Of a stretch of 64,000 nucleotides of DNA, positions 19,836-30,830 are shown piece by piece. Position 1 is the stretch's first letter. Every line of letters starts with the position of its first letter. Below the pieces are notes generated by a model. That model saw only the letters and a program-made list of their open reading frames with translations. It searched no databases and was not told where the DNA came from. This DNA is from Planctomycetaceae bacterium (GTDB lineage: Bacteria; Planctomycetota; Planctomycetia; Pirellulales; UBA1268). Position numbers and translations under genes: made by a program. The DNA is taken from NCBI GenBank assembly GCA_011523305.1, contig WTHB01000147.1, forward strand, positions 1-64,000. The letters are read 5' to 3'.

Positions 19836-21752
19836 TCATCCCGGTTTCTTCACTGGCTGAATCTTGTTTTTGATTTTGTTCACCGTCTTGTTGGCAGCGG
19901 CCTCCAATCCAGGAGTTTTGGCCGCTTCTTCAGCCACCGCAAGCGTTGCCGGGCTCGGATATCGCACAAGGATCTCAAGCACTGCCTTACGGTCCTCTTG
20001 TGCGGTAGCCGCAGCGAGTGCCTCGCGGCACATGGCCGCACGCTCTTCGTCGGAAAGGACAAACTGCCGGGCAATCCGCAGATACCCTCGCAAGGCCCGG
20101 GTTTTGAAGGTTCCACCGGGCTCAGCGGTCGCAATCTCCAAGAGCACAGGCGCGGCATCCGCCGTCATCCACTTGCCCAACAAGCGGGTGGCGGCGTCCT
20201 CAAGAAACTGCTCGCCGGAGCTGCCAGCTTTGGCCATCGTCTCTACCGCCTTTGTCCCGCCAACCTCAGCGAGCACCTCGAGCAACATCACCTTCATTCC
20301 GGTTGGCGTTGCAGCCAGAGCAGCGGCGAGTTTGGCCGCACAGCCCTCGCGATCCGGCATCCGCACACTCGCTTCTCGTAGCGCCGTCCGGGCGGCTTCC
20401 CCCTCGGTGTCGCTCTTCGGTGTCGTCGCCGCCCCAATCAGGAGGTCGAGATGCTCAAGGTCAATGATCGAACCCAACGCCAGGATGGAAGCGGTACGCA
20501 CGTTTGCATCGGGATGGTCGACCAGCGGCAGCAGGTCGGTGATGGCGTCGATCCGGCGGCGGCCGATCAGTTCCACAATTGCAGGCAGGGTGTCCGCGTC
20601 CGCTTTGCTCAGTTGCTGGGTGATCACGAGATCGACTGCCTCACCGGGAAGCACAGCAACCGCCGACCGCGCTGCCTCAGCGATCTCGTGATCGTCATCG
20701 GTCATCACCGCCAGGAGGGTTCTGGTCACGGCAGCATCACCCATCTGCCCAAGCCCCCTGATTGCGGCGAGCCGAACCGGCTTCTCGCCCGTTCCGGCTG
20801 CCTTGGTCAGCGGTGCGAGCACAGACTCTCTTGCGTGTCCCGCACTTCGCTCGACGAGCACGTCGATCAGAATTGTCGCCCGGTCCATGGCCCCTTCGGC
20901 CGTGGACCGCTCAAACTGCTTCACAAGTGCTGCGTCGACCGCGGCGGCCAACGCCTCGTCTCGTGCATCACTGCGGCCAAGGTCGCGGGCCGTGAACACC
21001 GCCATGTTGGCAAGCCGCCGATTGGGCGACTGAAGTGCTTCAACCAGCAGCGGGATCCCAGCAATCCCCTTGGCAATAACCATGCCACGGATCGCCTCGG
21101 CCCGACGCTGATCAGACACCGCTGCCGACTGGATACGGTCAAAGAGCGCGAGTGCCTCATCGGTCCTTCCCGCCGACTGGAGATTGGCCGCGCAGAGCAC
21201 CGCAGCTCGCGCTAGGCTATCGAGCCGCTCTGCTGATGACGCCTTTCCAATGGCCCCAGCCAACGCGGCCGCCGCTTTCTCACTGGCAATCTGTCCAAGT
21301 GACCAGGCCGCCGCCCCGGCTATTTCAGCGTCGTCTGCAGCCAGTTTGTCGGCCAGCAGCGGCACGGCCGCGGCATCCCGACGGACGCCGAGCGACGTCA
21401 GCACCCCCACCAGCAGCCGTCCGTCAAGGTTGCCCGCAGCCTCACGCAGTGCTGCTGATGCCTCATCACCAGGAATTGCCTCCAGGGCAATCCGAGCCCA
21501 AGAGGCGAGCCGTGGATTCGCGAGGAGTTCGGCCAGGTCATCCACCGCTGCGGCTGAGCCGTTCACGGCCAGAAACTTGCAGGTAATCGCCTTGTCGGCC
21601 TCAGGAGCATCGCTCCGTAAAACCGCCAGCTGTTCCGCCTCGGTTGCCTGCGGCCCTGGAGCAGCAACCGCAGGCACCGCCACCAGCACCACGAAGGCCG
21701 CTACCAGCCCCGGCACGATCATCGACGTCAGGAATCTTCCTGTGTGTTTCAT
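19836..21752 (-). CDS. HEAT-repeat secreted protein
   Basis: Signal-like N-terminus (MKHTGRFLTSMIVPGLVAAFVVLVAVPAVAA) and many alpha-helical HEAT-like repeats. Confidence 0.75.
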   Translation of the reverse strand: MKHTGRFLTSMIVPGLVAAFVVLVAVPAVAAPGPQATEAEQLAVLRSDAPEADKAITCKFLAVNGSAAAVDDLAELLANPRLASWARIALEAIPGDEASAALREAAGNLDGRLLVGVLTSLGVRRDAAAVPLLADKLAADDAEIAGAAAWSLGQIASEKAAAALAGAIGKASSAERLDSLARAAVLCAANLQSAGRTDEALALFDRIQSAAVSDQRRAEAIRGMVIAKGIAGIPLLVEALQSPNRRLANMAVFTARDLGRSDARDEALAAAVDAALVKQFERSTAEGAMDRATILIDVLVERSAGHARESVLAPLTKAAGTGEKPVRLAAIRGLGQMGDAAVTRTLLAVMTDDDHEIAEAARSAVAVLPGEAVDLVITQQLSKADADTLPAIVELIGRRRIDAITDLLPLVDHPDANVRTASILALGSIIDLEHLDLLIGAATTPKSDTEGEAARTALREASVRMPDREGCAAKLAAALAATPTGMKVMLLEVLAEVGGTKAVETMAKAGSSGEQFLEDAATRLLGKWMTADAAPVLLEIATAEPGGTFKTRALRGYLRIARQFVLSDEERAAMCREALAAATAQEDRKAVLEILVRYPSPATLAVAEEAAKTPGLEAAANKTVNKIKNKIQPVKKPG

Positions 21753-21766
21753 TCTTGTGTTCCCAT

Positions 21767-23053
21767 TCATGCCTGCCACGGCTCCCGCCGCGCCTCCGAG
21801 CGCAACCGGTTGGCGGCCTCATCATCGATGAACCGGTAGGTCTCCAGGTCGAGCTTCACCGGTCGTCCAAGATAAATCGCGATATTGGCAGCGTGACAGG
21901 CGAGATGAGCATTGCAGGCTGCCACAGCATTGCCCTTGGGCTTGCCGCGTGTCTTGACACAATCCAGAAAGTCACGGACGTGGAACGTGGCCGGGTACCC
22001 ACCGATCTCCTCGACCTTGCGGCCGGCGAGTAGTTCCGGGGAGGACAGCACCATCTGGCCGCTATCACCGGCCTCAACCCAGCCTTCAGTTCCCTCGAAC
22101 CGCACGGGGCAGGAGCCCAGCGGTATCCAGCCCTTCTCGCGAAACACGAGTTCCACCCCATCGGCATAGCGACAGACAAGCTCGTCTTTCTTCGGTGGTG
22201 CATAGTCCACCGGTGGTGGGCAGTCGTTGACCGCCCACTGGCAGAGATCCACACAGTGCGAGCCCCACTCGAGCACCCCGCCCCCCACTAGGCCGCCACC
22301 CTTCTCAAAGTTAAACCCATCCGCAAACGTGCGGGCGTTGAACGGCCGCCAGGCAGCGGGACCAAGATACATGTCCCAGTCGTCGACCGATGCATCGGGC
22401 ATGGGCTGGGCCGGCAGCCAGCCGCTGGTCTTTGCCGTCATGCCTCGGGGATGGGCGTAGACGCGAGTCAGCTTGCCGAGCCGGCCGGTCCGGGCCAGTT
22501 CACAGGCAAACGCAAAGTGAGGCAGGTTCCGCCGCTGGGTGCCCGCCTGAAACACCGTGCCACAGCGGTGCATCGTGTCGCGGTGGGCAAGCGTCTCAAC
22601 AATGTTTTTTGTACAAGGCTTTTCGCAATAGATATCCTTGCCCGCAAGCGCCGCCTCCATCGCCATCAGGGCATGCCAGTTGGGACCGGTGGCGATCAGG
22701 ACCGCGTCGATATCGTCGCGATCGAGCAGGTCCCGAAAGTCGCGGTAGGTTGTGCAGGCCGTTGTGCCATGGTGCGCGTCGACCTTGGCCTTAAGATGGC
22801 TGCGGCGGCCTTCCTTGACGTCGCAGATCGCAGTGAACTGCACGTCGGGCTGTTCGAGAAAGCAACCGAGGTCATACTCGCCACGACGACCAATGCCGAT
22901 TCCACCGACGACAATCCGCTCACTCGGCGGCACGGCACCGTCGAGCCCGAGAGCCGTAGCAGGGATAATCGTGGGGGCAGCGATGGCTACTCCACTTGCC
23001 AGGCTTCCGCGAATAAAGTCGCGGCGGCTCGGTGGATGTGATGCAGGCTGCAT
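21767..23053 (-). CDS. Gfo/Idh/MocA family oxidoreductase, Tat-exported
   Basis: SRRDFIRGSLASG Tat motif; VVGGIGIGRRG, DIDAVLIATGPNWHALMAMEAALAGKDIYCEKPCTKNI. Confidence 0.9.
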   Translation of the reverse strand: MQPASHPPSRRDFIRGSLASGVAIAAPTIIPATALGLDGAVPPSERIVVGGIGIGRRGEYDLGCFLEQPDVQFTAICDVKEGRRSHLKAKVDAHHGTTACTTYRDFRDLLDRDDIDAVLIATGPNWHALMAMEAALAGKDIYCEKPCTKNIVETLAHRDTMHRCGTVFQAGTQRRNLPHFAFACELARTGRLGKLTRVYAHPRGMTAKTSGWLPAQPMPDASVDDWDMYLGPAAWRPFNARTFADGFNFEKGGGLVGGGVLEWGSHCVDLCQWAVNDCPPPVDYAPPKKDELVCRYADGVELVFREKGWIPLGSCPVRFEGTEGWVEAGDSGQMVLSSPELLAGRKVEEIGGYPATFHVRDFLDCVKTRGKPKGNAVAACNAHLACHAANIAIYLGRPVKLDLETYRFIDDEAANRLRSEARREPWQA

Positions 23054-23255
23054 CGGAATGGACTCCTTCTGATTGGAGGCTGGTTTCCTGGACATCACCT
23101 CTCTTATGTCCTCCCCCTGGCGACCTTACGAGCAACCCACGTGGCCACGCTCTTCAAAAGCGAAGCCGGTGGGGCGTACCCAGAGGACGAGTACCGTAAC
23201 CCCGGGTTGACGCAGCGGTCAAACCAGCGAGCCAGCCTGCGTTCCGGCGTGCCTC

Positions 23256-24875
23256 TTAGGGTTCAATCAAGCCCTGCTCACGTCGCTCGGCATTCAGTTC
23301 TCTGACGATTTCTGTGATCTTCGTAGCCTTGCTTGGATCAGGCTTGGACACCCATTCACCAGAACCTTTCCAGTCAGGGCGAGACCATGCACGAACATAG
23401 TCGATGCGATAGGTTGCGGGAAATTCCTGGTCCTTTGGAAACGGCAGCCAGCCCATGAATTCCATATCAAAGATCATGCGTTCCGGAACGTGCCATGCGA
23501 CGTTCCGCGTGGTCCGAATACAGTGGCCGTCAACGAAGGAGCGAATCCATTCCGGGGACCAGACGAAGTTGATCGTGTGGTAGCCCTCGTGCCAGACGAA
23601 GGGAGCCTCCCAATTCGCCCAGTTCGCCCAATGGCGATCGGTCTCGGGCTCCTTGCTCACGTGCATGTTCATACCAAACCGTTTTTCATGACCAGGGCAG
23701 CCGGCTGGGAGCTCAAACACATCCAGTTCATTCCCTCGAACAATCGGCTTGCCACCTGATTCTGACTCTTTCTGCGCACTGCCGATGAACCACCATGAAC
23801 TGGTGCAGGTGGTGTTTGCCACCTTGACGCGAACCTCGAAGCATCCGTAGGTCACCGCTGTCTTGGATACAACACTCGACGCCGAATAATCTTCATATCG
23901 GCGAGTTTGTCCCTCATAGAACGTCACGCTGGGAAGCGTGGGATCCTTTTTCACCATCAACTGCAATTCACCATCACGAACGCGAACGTTTTCTGGGAGA
24001 AATCGGCCCGGAATGCGGCCATGCCAAAGCGGATTGTGGTCCCACCATTTCACCGCATCGAGGGCATCGCCAGCAAACTCATCCGTCATCGCATCGTACA
24101 CCTGCCAATTGCCGACGTTGGCCTGATCGATGAGCGGCAACGCAGGATTGTTGTGCGAGGGCGTGGCCGGAACTGGTCCTCGATGCGTCCAGCCTCCAAC
24201 GTCACGGGCGGCATCGACGCTCCATTTGCGAACCAGATAGTCCTGCACCGCCTCAAAATCAGCAGGATTTCGAAACGCGTGATCATAGATTAGCAACTCG
24301 GCAACATCGGCCTGCATGCCCACGGATTTGTTCTCGCTGGCCAAACCACCAATCACAACAGGCAGTCCGGCGACGTCCATTTTTGACGTGGAATAGATGG
24401 CGAACTCGAATGCTTCCGCACTGCCGCGTGGTGGCATCGACATTGCCAGTCCGTTGCCTTCATTGTCATTTTTGCCGCTCTCTGCCGCGCTGATGAGTCG
24501 CTGCCACTTCTTCTCGGACGCCTGCTCAGCAGTGCGTCGGGCAACAACGAACACCGTAACTGGTCCAGTCGCATCTCTCAGTTTCGGTGTCCGCAGCAGT
24601 GTCGGCTTGCCGTCGAGAGCAAAGCGGACCATTGGTGGCTGTTCGTTCAAAAGCGTGGGACCAATTCCTTCCGCTTCTGCGTGATGTCCCTTCGGCGACT
24701 TGTCCCGCCACTGCGAAATCCGGCTCACCCCATCCTTTCTCATTGACTCCGCATCCGCAGCATCCAGCCAGAGCACCAGCCTCTCCTGCGGCGGAGCTTC
24801 AGCCCGCACTGGCGTGCTTCCACACCAGACACACAAGAACAGCAGCACCCAGTGTCGTGCCAGCAGTTTCGTCAT
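23256..24875 (-). CDS. Glycoside hydrolase family 16 enzyme with N-terminal LamG/ConA-like domain
   Basis: GH16 catalytic motif NELDVFE (ExDxxE), WWFIGS, WHEGYHTINFVWSPEWIRSFVDG; start MTKLLARHWVLLF. Confidence 0.85.
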   Translation of the reverse strand: MTKLLARHWVLLFLCVWCGSTPVRAEAPPQERLVLWLDAADAESMRKDGVSRISQWRDKSPKGHHAEAEGIGPTLLNEQPPMVRFALDGKPTLLRTPKLRDATGPVTVFVVARRTAEQASEKKWQRLISAAESGKNDNEGNGLAMSMPPRGSAEAFEFAIYSTSKMDVAGLPVVIGGLASENKSVGMQADVAELLIYDHAFRNPADFEAVQDYLVRKWSVDAARDVGGWTHRGPVPATPSHNNPALPLIDQANVGNWQVYDAMTDEFAGDALDAVKWWDHNPLWHGRIPGRFLPENVRVRDGELQLMVKKDPTLPSVTFYEGQTRRYEDYSASSVVSKTAVTYGCFEVRVKVANTTCTSSWWFIGSAQKESESGGKPIVRGNELDVFELPAGCPGHEKRFGMNMHVSKEPETDRHWANWANWEAPFVWHEGYHTINFVWSPEWIRSFVDGHCIRTTRNVAWHVPERMIFDMEFMGWLPFPKDQEFPATYRIDYVRAWSRPDWKGSGEWVSKPDPSKATKITEIVRELNAERREQGLIEP

Positions 24876-25395
24876 CGGATTGTTTCTCGCAGTTGATTCA
24901 CCATGACAGCCCGTCCACGAGGATGAGCCTTCTTCAATGGAGACCCTGCCCTCGACACCTGACCCGTTCGCTTCAAGGAGACCATATCGAAAGCAAGAAT
25001 CCAGGTGGGGCTGCAAACCATGGGGAGGCAACGGTGCTACCACGGGGCACGGGAGGTAAAGGGTTTTTTAGTGACACGACCCACCCACGGAGGTGACACT
25101 CAGCTCCTCTGCCGTCAAGCAGACATGCGTGGGGGCTGGCAATCTCTTGGTCCGCTCTGGGCGATTTGCTCGACCCGTTCGGCTGGGTGTGAGCGAAAAC
25201 GTCGAGTTCGCATCGCTCGGTCTCGATGCTGACGGGCACCCAATCGGGGTTGTCGTCACTCCTCCGCGCTCGCAGGCTCGCGAGGCTCCTCGCTTCTGAT
25301 GTAGTCTGGCTGGAAAACATCCCTGTTCAAAAGGCGAGGCGTGCCTCACTGTTGCGTCGTGCCGACGGCTGTGCCTTGCGAAGGAAATTTCGGTT

Positions 25396-26346
25396 ATGAG
25401 CAAGAAACCAAGACAGATGCGTATCGTCGCTGGCCTGCTGCTGGCTGTTTGGTTGACACAGGCACCTCCTCTGCACGCACACTCTCAAGACGCCAGCCTG
25501 AAGGTCATGTCATACAACATTTTCCGCGGCGGTACGCAGCGTGGGCAGCCACTCTCGCAGACTGCCAAGGTGATTCAGCACGCGAAGGCCGACGTGGTCG
25601 GCGTCCAGGAAACGCGTTCCCCGCGTGGCGATAACGCGGAACAATTGGCGGAGTTGTTGGGCTGGAATCACAGCGTGGGCAACAAGGTCACGATCTTGAC
25701 TCACTATGAGATTGTCGAGCAGCTTCGCAGTGGCATCAAAGTCAAACTGCCTACCGGCAAGGAGGCCTACGTCTTCAACCTGCACCTGCCGTCGAACCCT
25801 TACCAGCCCTACCAACTTCTAGGCATTCAGCCGAAGTGGCACAAACACAAAAACACTCCTTTCATCACAACAGAGGCGGAGGCAATCGCCGCCGCCAGCG
25901 CGGCCCGTGGGAAAGAGATCACAACCCTGCTTCAGGAGATCCGTTCACTGCCCGACCAACAGGCACCCGTGTTTGTCGTCGGCGATTTCAACGAACCATC
26001 CCACCTCGATTGGACCGAAAACGCGGCGAAGGCCGGTCGCCACCCACTTTCAGTGGCCTATCCCACTTCCCGGAAGATGGCCAGCGCCGGCTTTGCCGAT
26101 GCCTGGCGAGCAGTGCATGCCGACGAGATGACCCGACCGGGCTTCACCTGGTCCCCGCTCACAGCAGCCGATGACCCAAAGGATCACCATGACCGCATCG
26201 ACTTTGTCTACTTCAAAGGCGAAGGAGTTGATGTGACGGAGGCGAAGATTGTCGGTGAAAACGAGGCCCATGCAGACATCGTGGTCTTACCCTACCCATC
26301 TGACCATCGGTCCGTGGTGGCGACTTTTGTATTTCGCAGTCCATGA
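25396..26346 (+). CDS. Endonuclease/exonuclease/phosphatase family secreted protein
   Basis: VMSYNIFRGG, VVGVQETR, FVVGDFNEPSHLDW, IDFVYF, YPSDHRSVVATF. Confidence 0.88.
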   Translation: MSKKPRQMRIVAGLLLAVWLTQAPPLHAHSQDASLKVMSYNIFRGGTQRGQPLSQTAKVIQHAKADVVGVQETRSPRGDNAEQLAELLGWNHSVGNKVTILTHYEIVEQLRSGIKVKLPTGKEAYVFNLHLPSNPYQPYQLLGIQPKWHKHKNTPFITTEAEAIAAASAARGKEITTLLQEIRSLPDQQAPVFVVGDFNEPSHLDWTENAAKAGRHPLSVAYPTSRKMASAGFADAWRAVHADEMTRPGFTWSPLTAADDPKDHHDRIDFVYFKGEGVDVTEAKIVGENEAHADIVVLPYPSDHRSVVATFVFRSP

Positions 26347-26387
26347 ACCATGGCAACGTCGAACTGACCGACCGTGCTCGGCATGGT

Positions 26388-27848
26388 TCACTGAGCCAAC
26401 GCGGCCCCTGCCAGCCGATGCCTCCAGCCCACCGGCTGGGTCCAGGCCTCGGCTCGCTGCTCCGGCCACACCGGATCCCGCGGAGGCTGACTTGAGGTCA
26501 CCACCGCCCGCACATACAGCTCTTCCCCGGTCAGCTGATACTCCGCCGCCAGTCCTTCAACTCGCCCCACCTCAATTCCAATACGGGGTGCCTCAGCGTC
26601 ACCCTTGGGGAAGGAGGCGATAAATCGCGTCGTGAAGGTGGCGTCATCATCGGGCTCAATCGTGAGGCTAAGCCTCTGGCTTTCCAGATCATAGTCACAC
26701 CGGGTCAGCGTAATGCCGGTCGATGCATAGAAGGAACCAGCCTTCATCGCTCGCAAAATTTTTTCTGGGGTCAGGTAAGTTGCCTGAACCATCACCCACC
26801 CCCGCCCCGGCCGTGAAAAGTTTCCTTCCTGCTCGGCGGCGTGATAGTTGTGGCAGTCGTCCGTGGCCACGCCAAACAATGGTGGTGTTTGCAGGTCATC
26901 AAGCCGAATGGTGTTCGCGATATCCCAGAGCGTTTCAACAGACGGGTGATCCTTGTCACCCCGCTGATTGACCCCCGGATGCCCGTTGAACACCTCCACA
27001 TGGCGTTCCAGGGTTGCCTGGGCGAGGTCAGCAGCGGTCACCCCCCACCCGAAGTTGGGATGGTTGAGATGGGCAAGGATCTCCCGGCCTGACCGCTCCG
27101 CCTGATCCTGCACCGCCCGAAGATTGGCCTGGATCGCCTCGGCCACGGTTTCTCCACCAACCGGCTGAATCGCCTCCTCAATATTACTGGCGTTGATGTG
27201 CAACGGCTTGCCCGCCACGCGATCGCTGATCTCCTCCCCAGGAATCATCAAAAAACGTCCCCGCTCCTCTACCAGACAGCGAAACTCATCGAACGGCTTG
27301 AGTCGAATCTCGGCTGTCTCATTTCGCGTCCGCCGCTCAACCCAGGCAGGCCCAAAACGCTCGAGATAGGTTTCAATCACCTGGTCTCCGCCCCGCTTGA
27401 TGACTTTTTTCTCGGCGATCCAGCGTTTGCCTGACGCGAAGATGTTGTGATCCGACAGTGCCAGGAAGTGGTATTCATGATCGCGGTACCAGGCGGCCAC
27501 CATCTCCGGAAAATCATCCCCGTCACTCCAGAGCGTGTGGGTATGCAGATTACCCTTCCACCACTTTGGTGCTGCGTTGGCCAGCTCCGGATCAGCAGCA
27601 CCCGCCACCCGCAGGGCCGCGACCACCAGGGCGAGCCCGAAGCATGCCGCCCGTAGACCGCCCCGCACCGCCAGTGACGCATGGTCTCCAGATTGTCGCG
27701 GGGACCGCGATGGTTCGTATTTTCTCAAAACCCGCATCGACTCTACCCGCATCGACTGAAGTTGAACCGGTGTCACAGTGGGCCCCTCGTTGCTTGCGTC
27801 ATACCGTGTTGCCTCTGCCGTCGCGGACCATGACCGCCGGGCGAACAC
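26388..27848 (-). CDS. PHP-domain metal-dependent phosphoesterase-like secreted protein
   Basis: KGNLHTHTLWSDGDDFPEMVAAWYRDHEYHFLALSDHN; start uncertain (27752 or 27737 possible). Confidence 0.75.
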   Translation of the reverse strand: MFARRSWSATAEATRYDASNEGPTVTPVQLQSMRVESMRVLRKYEPSRSPRQSGDHASLAVRGGLRAACFGLALVVAALRVAGAADPELANAAPKWWKGNLHTHTLWSDGDDFPEMVAAWYRDHEYHFLALSDHNIFASGKRWIAEKKVIKRGGDQVIETYLERFGPAWVERRTRNETAEIRLKPFDEFRCLVEERGRFLMIPGEEISDRVAGKPLHINASNIEEAIQPVGGETVAEAIQANLRAVQDQAERSGREILAHLNHPNFGWGVTAADLAQATLERHVEVFNGHPGVNQRGDKDHPSVETLWDIANTIRLDDLQTPPLFGVATDDCHNYHAAEQEGNFSRPGRGWVMVQATYLTPEKILRAMKAGSFYASTGITLTRCDYDLESQRLSLTIEPDDDATFTTRFIASFPKGDAEAPRIGIEVGRVEGLAAEYQLTGEELYVRAVVTSSQPPRDPVWPEQRAEAWTQPVGWRHRLAGAALAQ

Positions 27849-27899
27849 AGGCGTACCCTACCGTTGCACCCAGCGGCGGGCAACCAAACCGCTCACCCG

Positions 27900-28811
27900 T
27901 CACAGCCCCGGCGGCTTCTCACCGAGAAGCCGCACACGGCCGGGCAGCACACGAATGTCCAGCGGCAGTTCCCCACCCGGGTCACCATCAAGCTGATACG
28001 GCACCGAGGCCTCTGACTCAAACCGCAGCCAGGTCGCCCGTTCAATGTGCGTGTCGTCCCAGGCGTGATGCCCACCCCAGACCACACCATAGAGATATCG
28101 CAGGCCGTTCCACCAGTGCCCTCGGCGGAAGCAGCAGACATCGAGCAGCCCGTCAGCCGGATCACCTGCTTTCACAAATTGTAGTCCGAGGGCATACCGG
28201 GGAAGATTGAAGACGTACGCCCAGCGGGCCACCACCGGTGGCCCGCCTTCCGACGATGCCATCCGAATCACTGGATACCGATACCGGGCAACAGCCTCGA
28301 CAATCGGGCCCAACCATGTGCTGTGCCGAATGTGACCAGTGCGACGGGCGTCAACCAACCGAACCACCTCAGCATCGAAGCCAAGCGAAGCGACTGACAG
28401 AAAGAGGCGGCCATTCGCTTCACCCGCGTCGATCGTGAAGTTCTTCCCTTTATCAATCCGTTCACAGAGGCGGTCAATGTCACGATCGAAGCCAAGCTGC
28501 CGTGCCAGCAGGTTCTCGGTCCCCAAGGGCAACACCGCAATTGGAAGCGAACGGTCCGCCCAGTTCGCAACCATGCCGACCGTGCCATCACCACCAGCGC
28601 AGACCACACACGTCAACTCGGCAGACTGCTGGTCTACCTGATTCGGCATTGTCTGGAGGCACCGCCTGATCGTCTCCGGATCACACTCCCGACTTACCCG
28701 GAAGCCACGCTCCGCAAGACCTCGCACTAATTGGTCGAGCAGCCGACCTGCATCAGCCGCCCCGGCCCGCGGATTCTCCGCAATCAGTACGGTCCGTTCG
28801 CTGCTCGCCAT
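27900..28811 (-). CDS. Diacylglycerol kinase family lipid kinase
   Basis: NPRAGAADAGRLLDQL, CVVCAGGDGTVGMVANW, IAVLPLGTENLLARQLGF. Confidence 0.88.
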   Translation of the reverse strand: MASSERTVLIAENPRAGAADAGRLLDQLVRGLAERGFRVSRECDPETIRRCLQTMPNQVDQQSAELTCVVCAGGDGTVGMVANWADRSLPIAVLPLGTENLLARQLGFDRDIDRLCERIDKGKNFTIDAGEANGRLFLSVASLGFDAEVVRLVDARRTGHIRHSTWLGPIVEAVARYRYPVIRMASSEGGPPVVARWAYVFNLPRYALGLQFVKAGDPADGLLDVCCFRRGHWWNGLRYLYGVVWGGHHAWDDTHIERATWLRFESEASVPYQLDGDPGGELPLDIRVLPGRVRLLGEKPPGL

Positions 28812-29052
28812 CCGTTCTCACCCAACCAACGAGTCCCAAGAGCCATCTGCTGCGGCCTCCTAGCCGCCATTGTGCCACGCCACGTGAAAACGGTGCCATC
28901 TGACCACCACCGACCCAACCAGTCCGCGAAACCCTGTGGCCTGGGTGATGCCACCCGGTTCGCACGATTCGCCACATTCGCCGCGAAGATTTTTTCATTT
29001 TCCGGCCACTCGCTTCGAAACCAGCGAGCCGAGTAGTGCGTATGTTTGAAGC

Positions 29053-30003
29053 ATGACCACACCTCTCCAGGCCAGCCGACTGATCCGCAATCACATAAGC
29101 CTCAGCCTGCTCTGGCTCGTGCTCATGAGCGGCATCAGCCCTGCAGCCAGCCCGGCAGGCGTTGTTGACGACACTGCGCTGGCTCGCCGCTTCGTCGAGG
29201 GTCTTGCGGCCGTCGTCGCGGCGGGTGACAACTTCACGCTCACCTCTGAACAGGCTGCCCGACAACTTGCCACCGCTGCAGGCAACCAGGCTCCCCTGCC
29301 ACTCACAGAAACCCTCTGTACCCTCCAGGCCGACCGATCACTCTACAAGGCGGTGACGCCGGCGATCGTGGTTGTCGGCTCAATCTACAAATGCGGCAAC
29401 TGCGCCGACTGGCATCTGGGAGGGATGGCCAGTGGCTGGATCCTCTCCGCAGATGGTCTGGTGGTGACCAATCATCACGTTCTGGGCGAGTCTGCCTCGC
29501 ATCGGTTTGGAGTGATGACTGCCGACGGCACGGTCTACCCGATCTCCAGGGTCGTCGCGGCTGACGAAGCCGGGGATGCGGTCATCGTTCGCATCGACAC
29601 CGGAGGGAGCCGGCTGCCGTCCCTGATGCTGGGCACACCTGCCGACTGCGGTGACGACGTCACCGTCATCAGCCATCCGGCCGGCCGCTTCTACAGCCTG
29701 ACCACTGGCGTTGTGTCGAGATACCACCGCCAGCCACCGGAGCCGACGAAATTTACTCCCGACCAGCCAGCGGGGCAGACCATTCGCCCCGTCTGGATGA
29801 GCATCACCGCCGACTATGCCGTCGGCAGCAGTGGCGGTCCGGTCTTTGACGAGGCTGGTCGCGTCGTCGGCATGGTCTCTCGGACCTATTCCAGTCAGGC
29901 AGGCCGCAACCACCGCCGGCAGAGCACCCTTGGCGAACAGATGGTCTTCAAAGATTGCGTCTCACTCGACACGCTGCAGAGACTCATCCGTCCCGCACCC
30001 TAA
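29053..30003 (+). CDS. Trypsin-like serine protease (S1C type), secreted
   Basis: VVTNHHVLG, DAVIVRID, VGSSGGPVFDEAGRVVGMV. Confidence 0.85.
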   Translation: MTTPLQASRLIRNHISLSLLWLVLMSGISPAASPAGVVDDTALARRFVEGLAAVVAAGDNFTLTSEQAARQLATAAGNQAPLPLTETLCTLQADRSLYKAVTPAIVVVGSIYKCGNCADWHLGGMASGWILSADGLVVTNHHVLGESASHRFGVMTADGTVYPISRVVAADEAGDAVIVRIDTGGSRLPSLMLGTPADCGDDVTVISHPAGRFYSLTTGVVSRYHRQPPEPTKFTPDQPAGQTIRPVWMSITADYAVGSSGGPVFDEAGRVVGMVSRTYSSQAGRNHRRQSTLGEQMVFKDCVSLDTLQRLIRPAP

Positions 30004-30035
30004 CGGCATTCTGTGGAGTGCTCGCTGCCCCCTGC

Positions 30036-30749
30036 TTACTCCCCCAGCCCCAGGTCCATTCTCCGTTTTTCAAGCTGCTCGGTGCCCCCCTCGACCACAT
30101 AGCCCGCTGATTCAAGCGCAATTCGCAGGTCAGCCTCGGCCATGAGGGCATCCTCCTGACAGAAAAACGTCTGCGTGAACTCCTCGGGCACGAGGTCAAA
30201 GCGGGGACGAACGAACCGCCGATGGCAGGTCTGGCTGTGGAGCCGCTGGCCACGAACCGTGCGATGCCCTTCCCGGTGCTGGCGGATGCGGTCCTCAAGC
30301 AGCTGGCTCGTCTGGCCCACGTAGAGGTGGCCAACCACGGACAAGGACGAGACACCCTCAGAGGGCGGACTCAGTTCAATCACGTAGAGGTGCCAGACTG
30401 ACAAATCGCCATTCACCGTGTATCCGTCACAGCGGAGTCGCTGCCGCAATCGCTTTTCGGCTGCCTTGATCGTGTCCCGTTGACTGGGACTGAGAAATGG
30501 CTGATCCCGTCCGCCTGGCTGACCCGCCGCTGGCATCGCCTCATAAACCACATTGACCACCCGCATCCGTTTCGCCCGCCGCGAGGTCTTCACCCAGCGG
30601 TCCAGATCGAGGCCCGGACGGGTTGGCAACGACTTGACCACCACCCGCGGTCGCTCAGGATGCCGCCGGGGCCCCACTAGGTCACAGGTCTTCAGGACAC
30701 AGAGCCAGACCCGCCGGCTCTCAGTTGGCAGAGATCGTTGTCGAGCCAT
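30036..30749 (-). CDS. GIY-YIG nuclease-like protein
   Basis: WHLYVIEL...GHLYVGQTSQLLEDRIRQHREGHR pattern; start MARQRSLPTESR. Confidence 0.6.
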   Translation of the reverse strand: MARQRSLPTESRRVWLCVLKTCDLVGPRRHPERPRVVVKSLPTRPGLDLDRWVKTSRRAKRMRVVNVVYEAMPAAGQPGGRDQPFLSPSQRDTIKAAEKRLRQRLRCDGYTVNGDLSVWHLYVIELSPPSEGVSSLSVVGHLYVGQTSQLLEDRIRQHREGHRTVRGQRLHSQTCHRRFVRPRFDLVPEEFTQTFFCQEDALMAEADLRIALESAGYVVEGGTEQLEKRRMDLGLGE

Positions 30750-30830
30750 CAGGTACCATTTCCAGAGTGCTGTCCCCCGTGACACGCCCCACCGCTGCGG
30801 TGGTCCGGCCCTCGCAAAACAGTCGGTCCC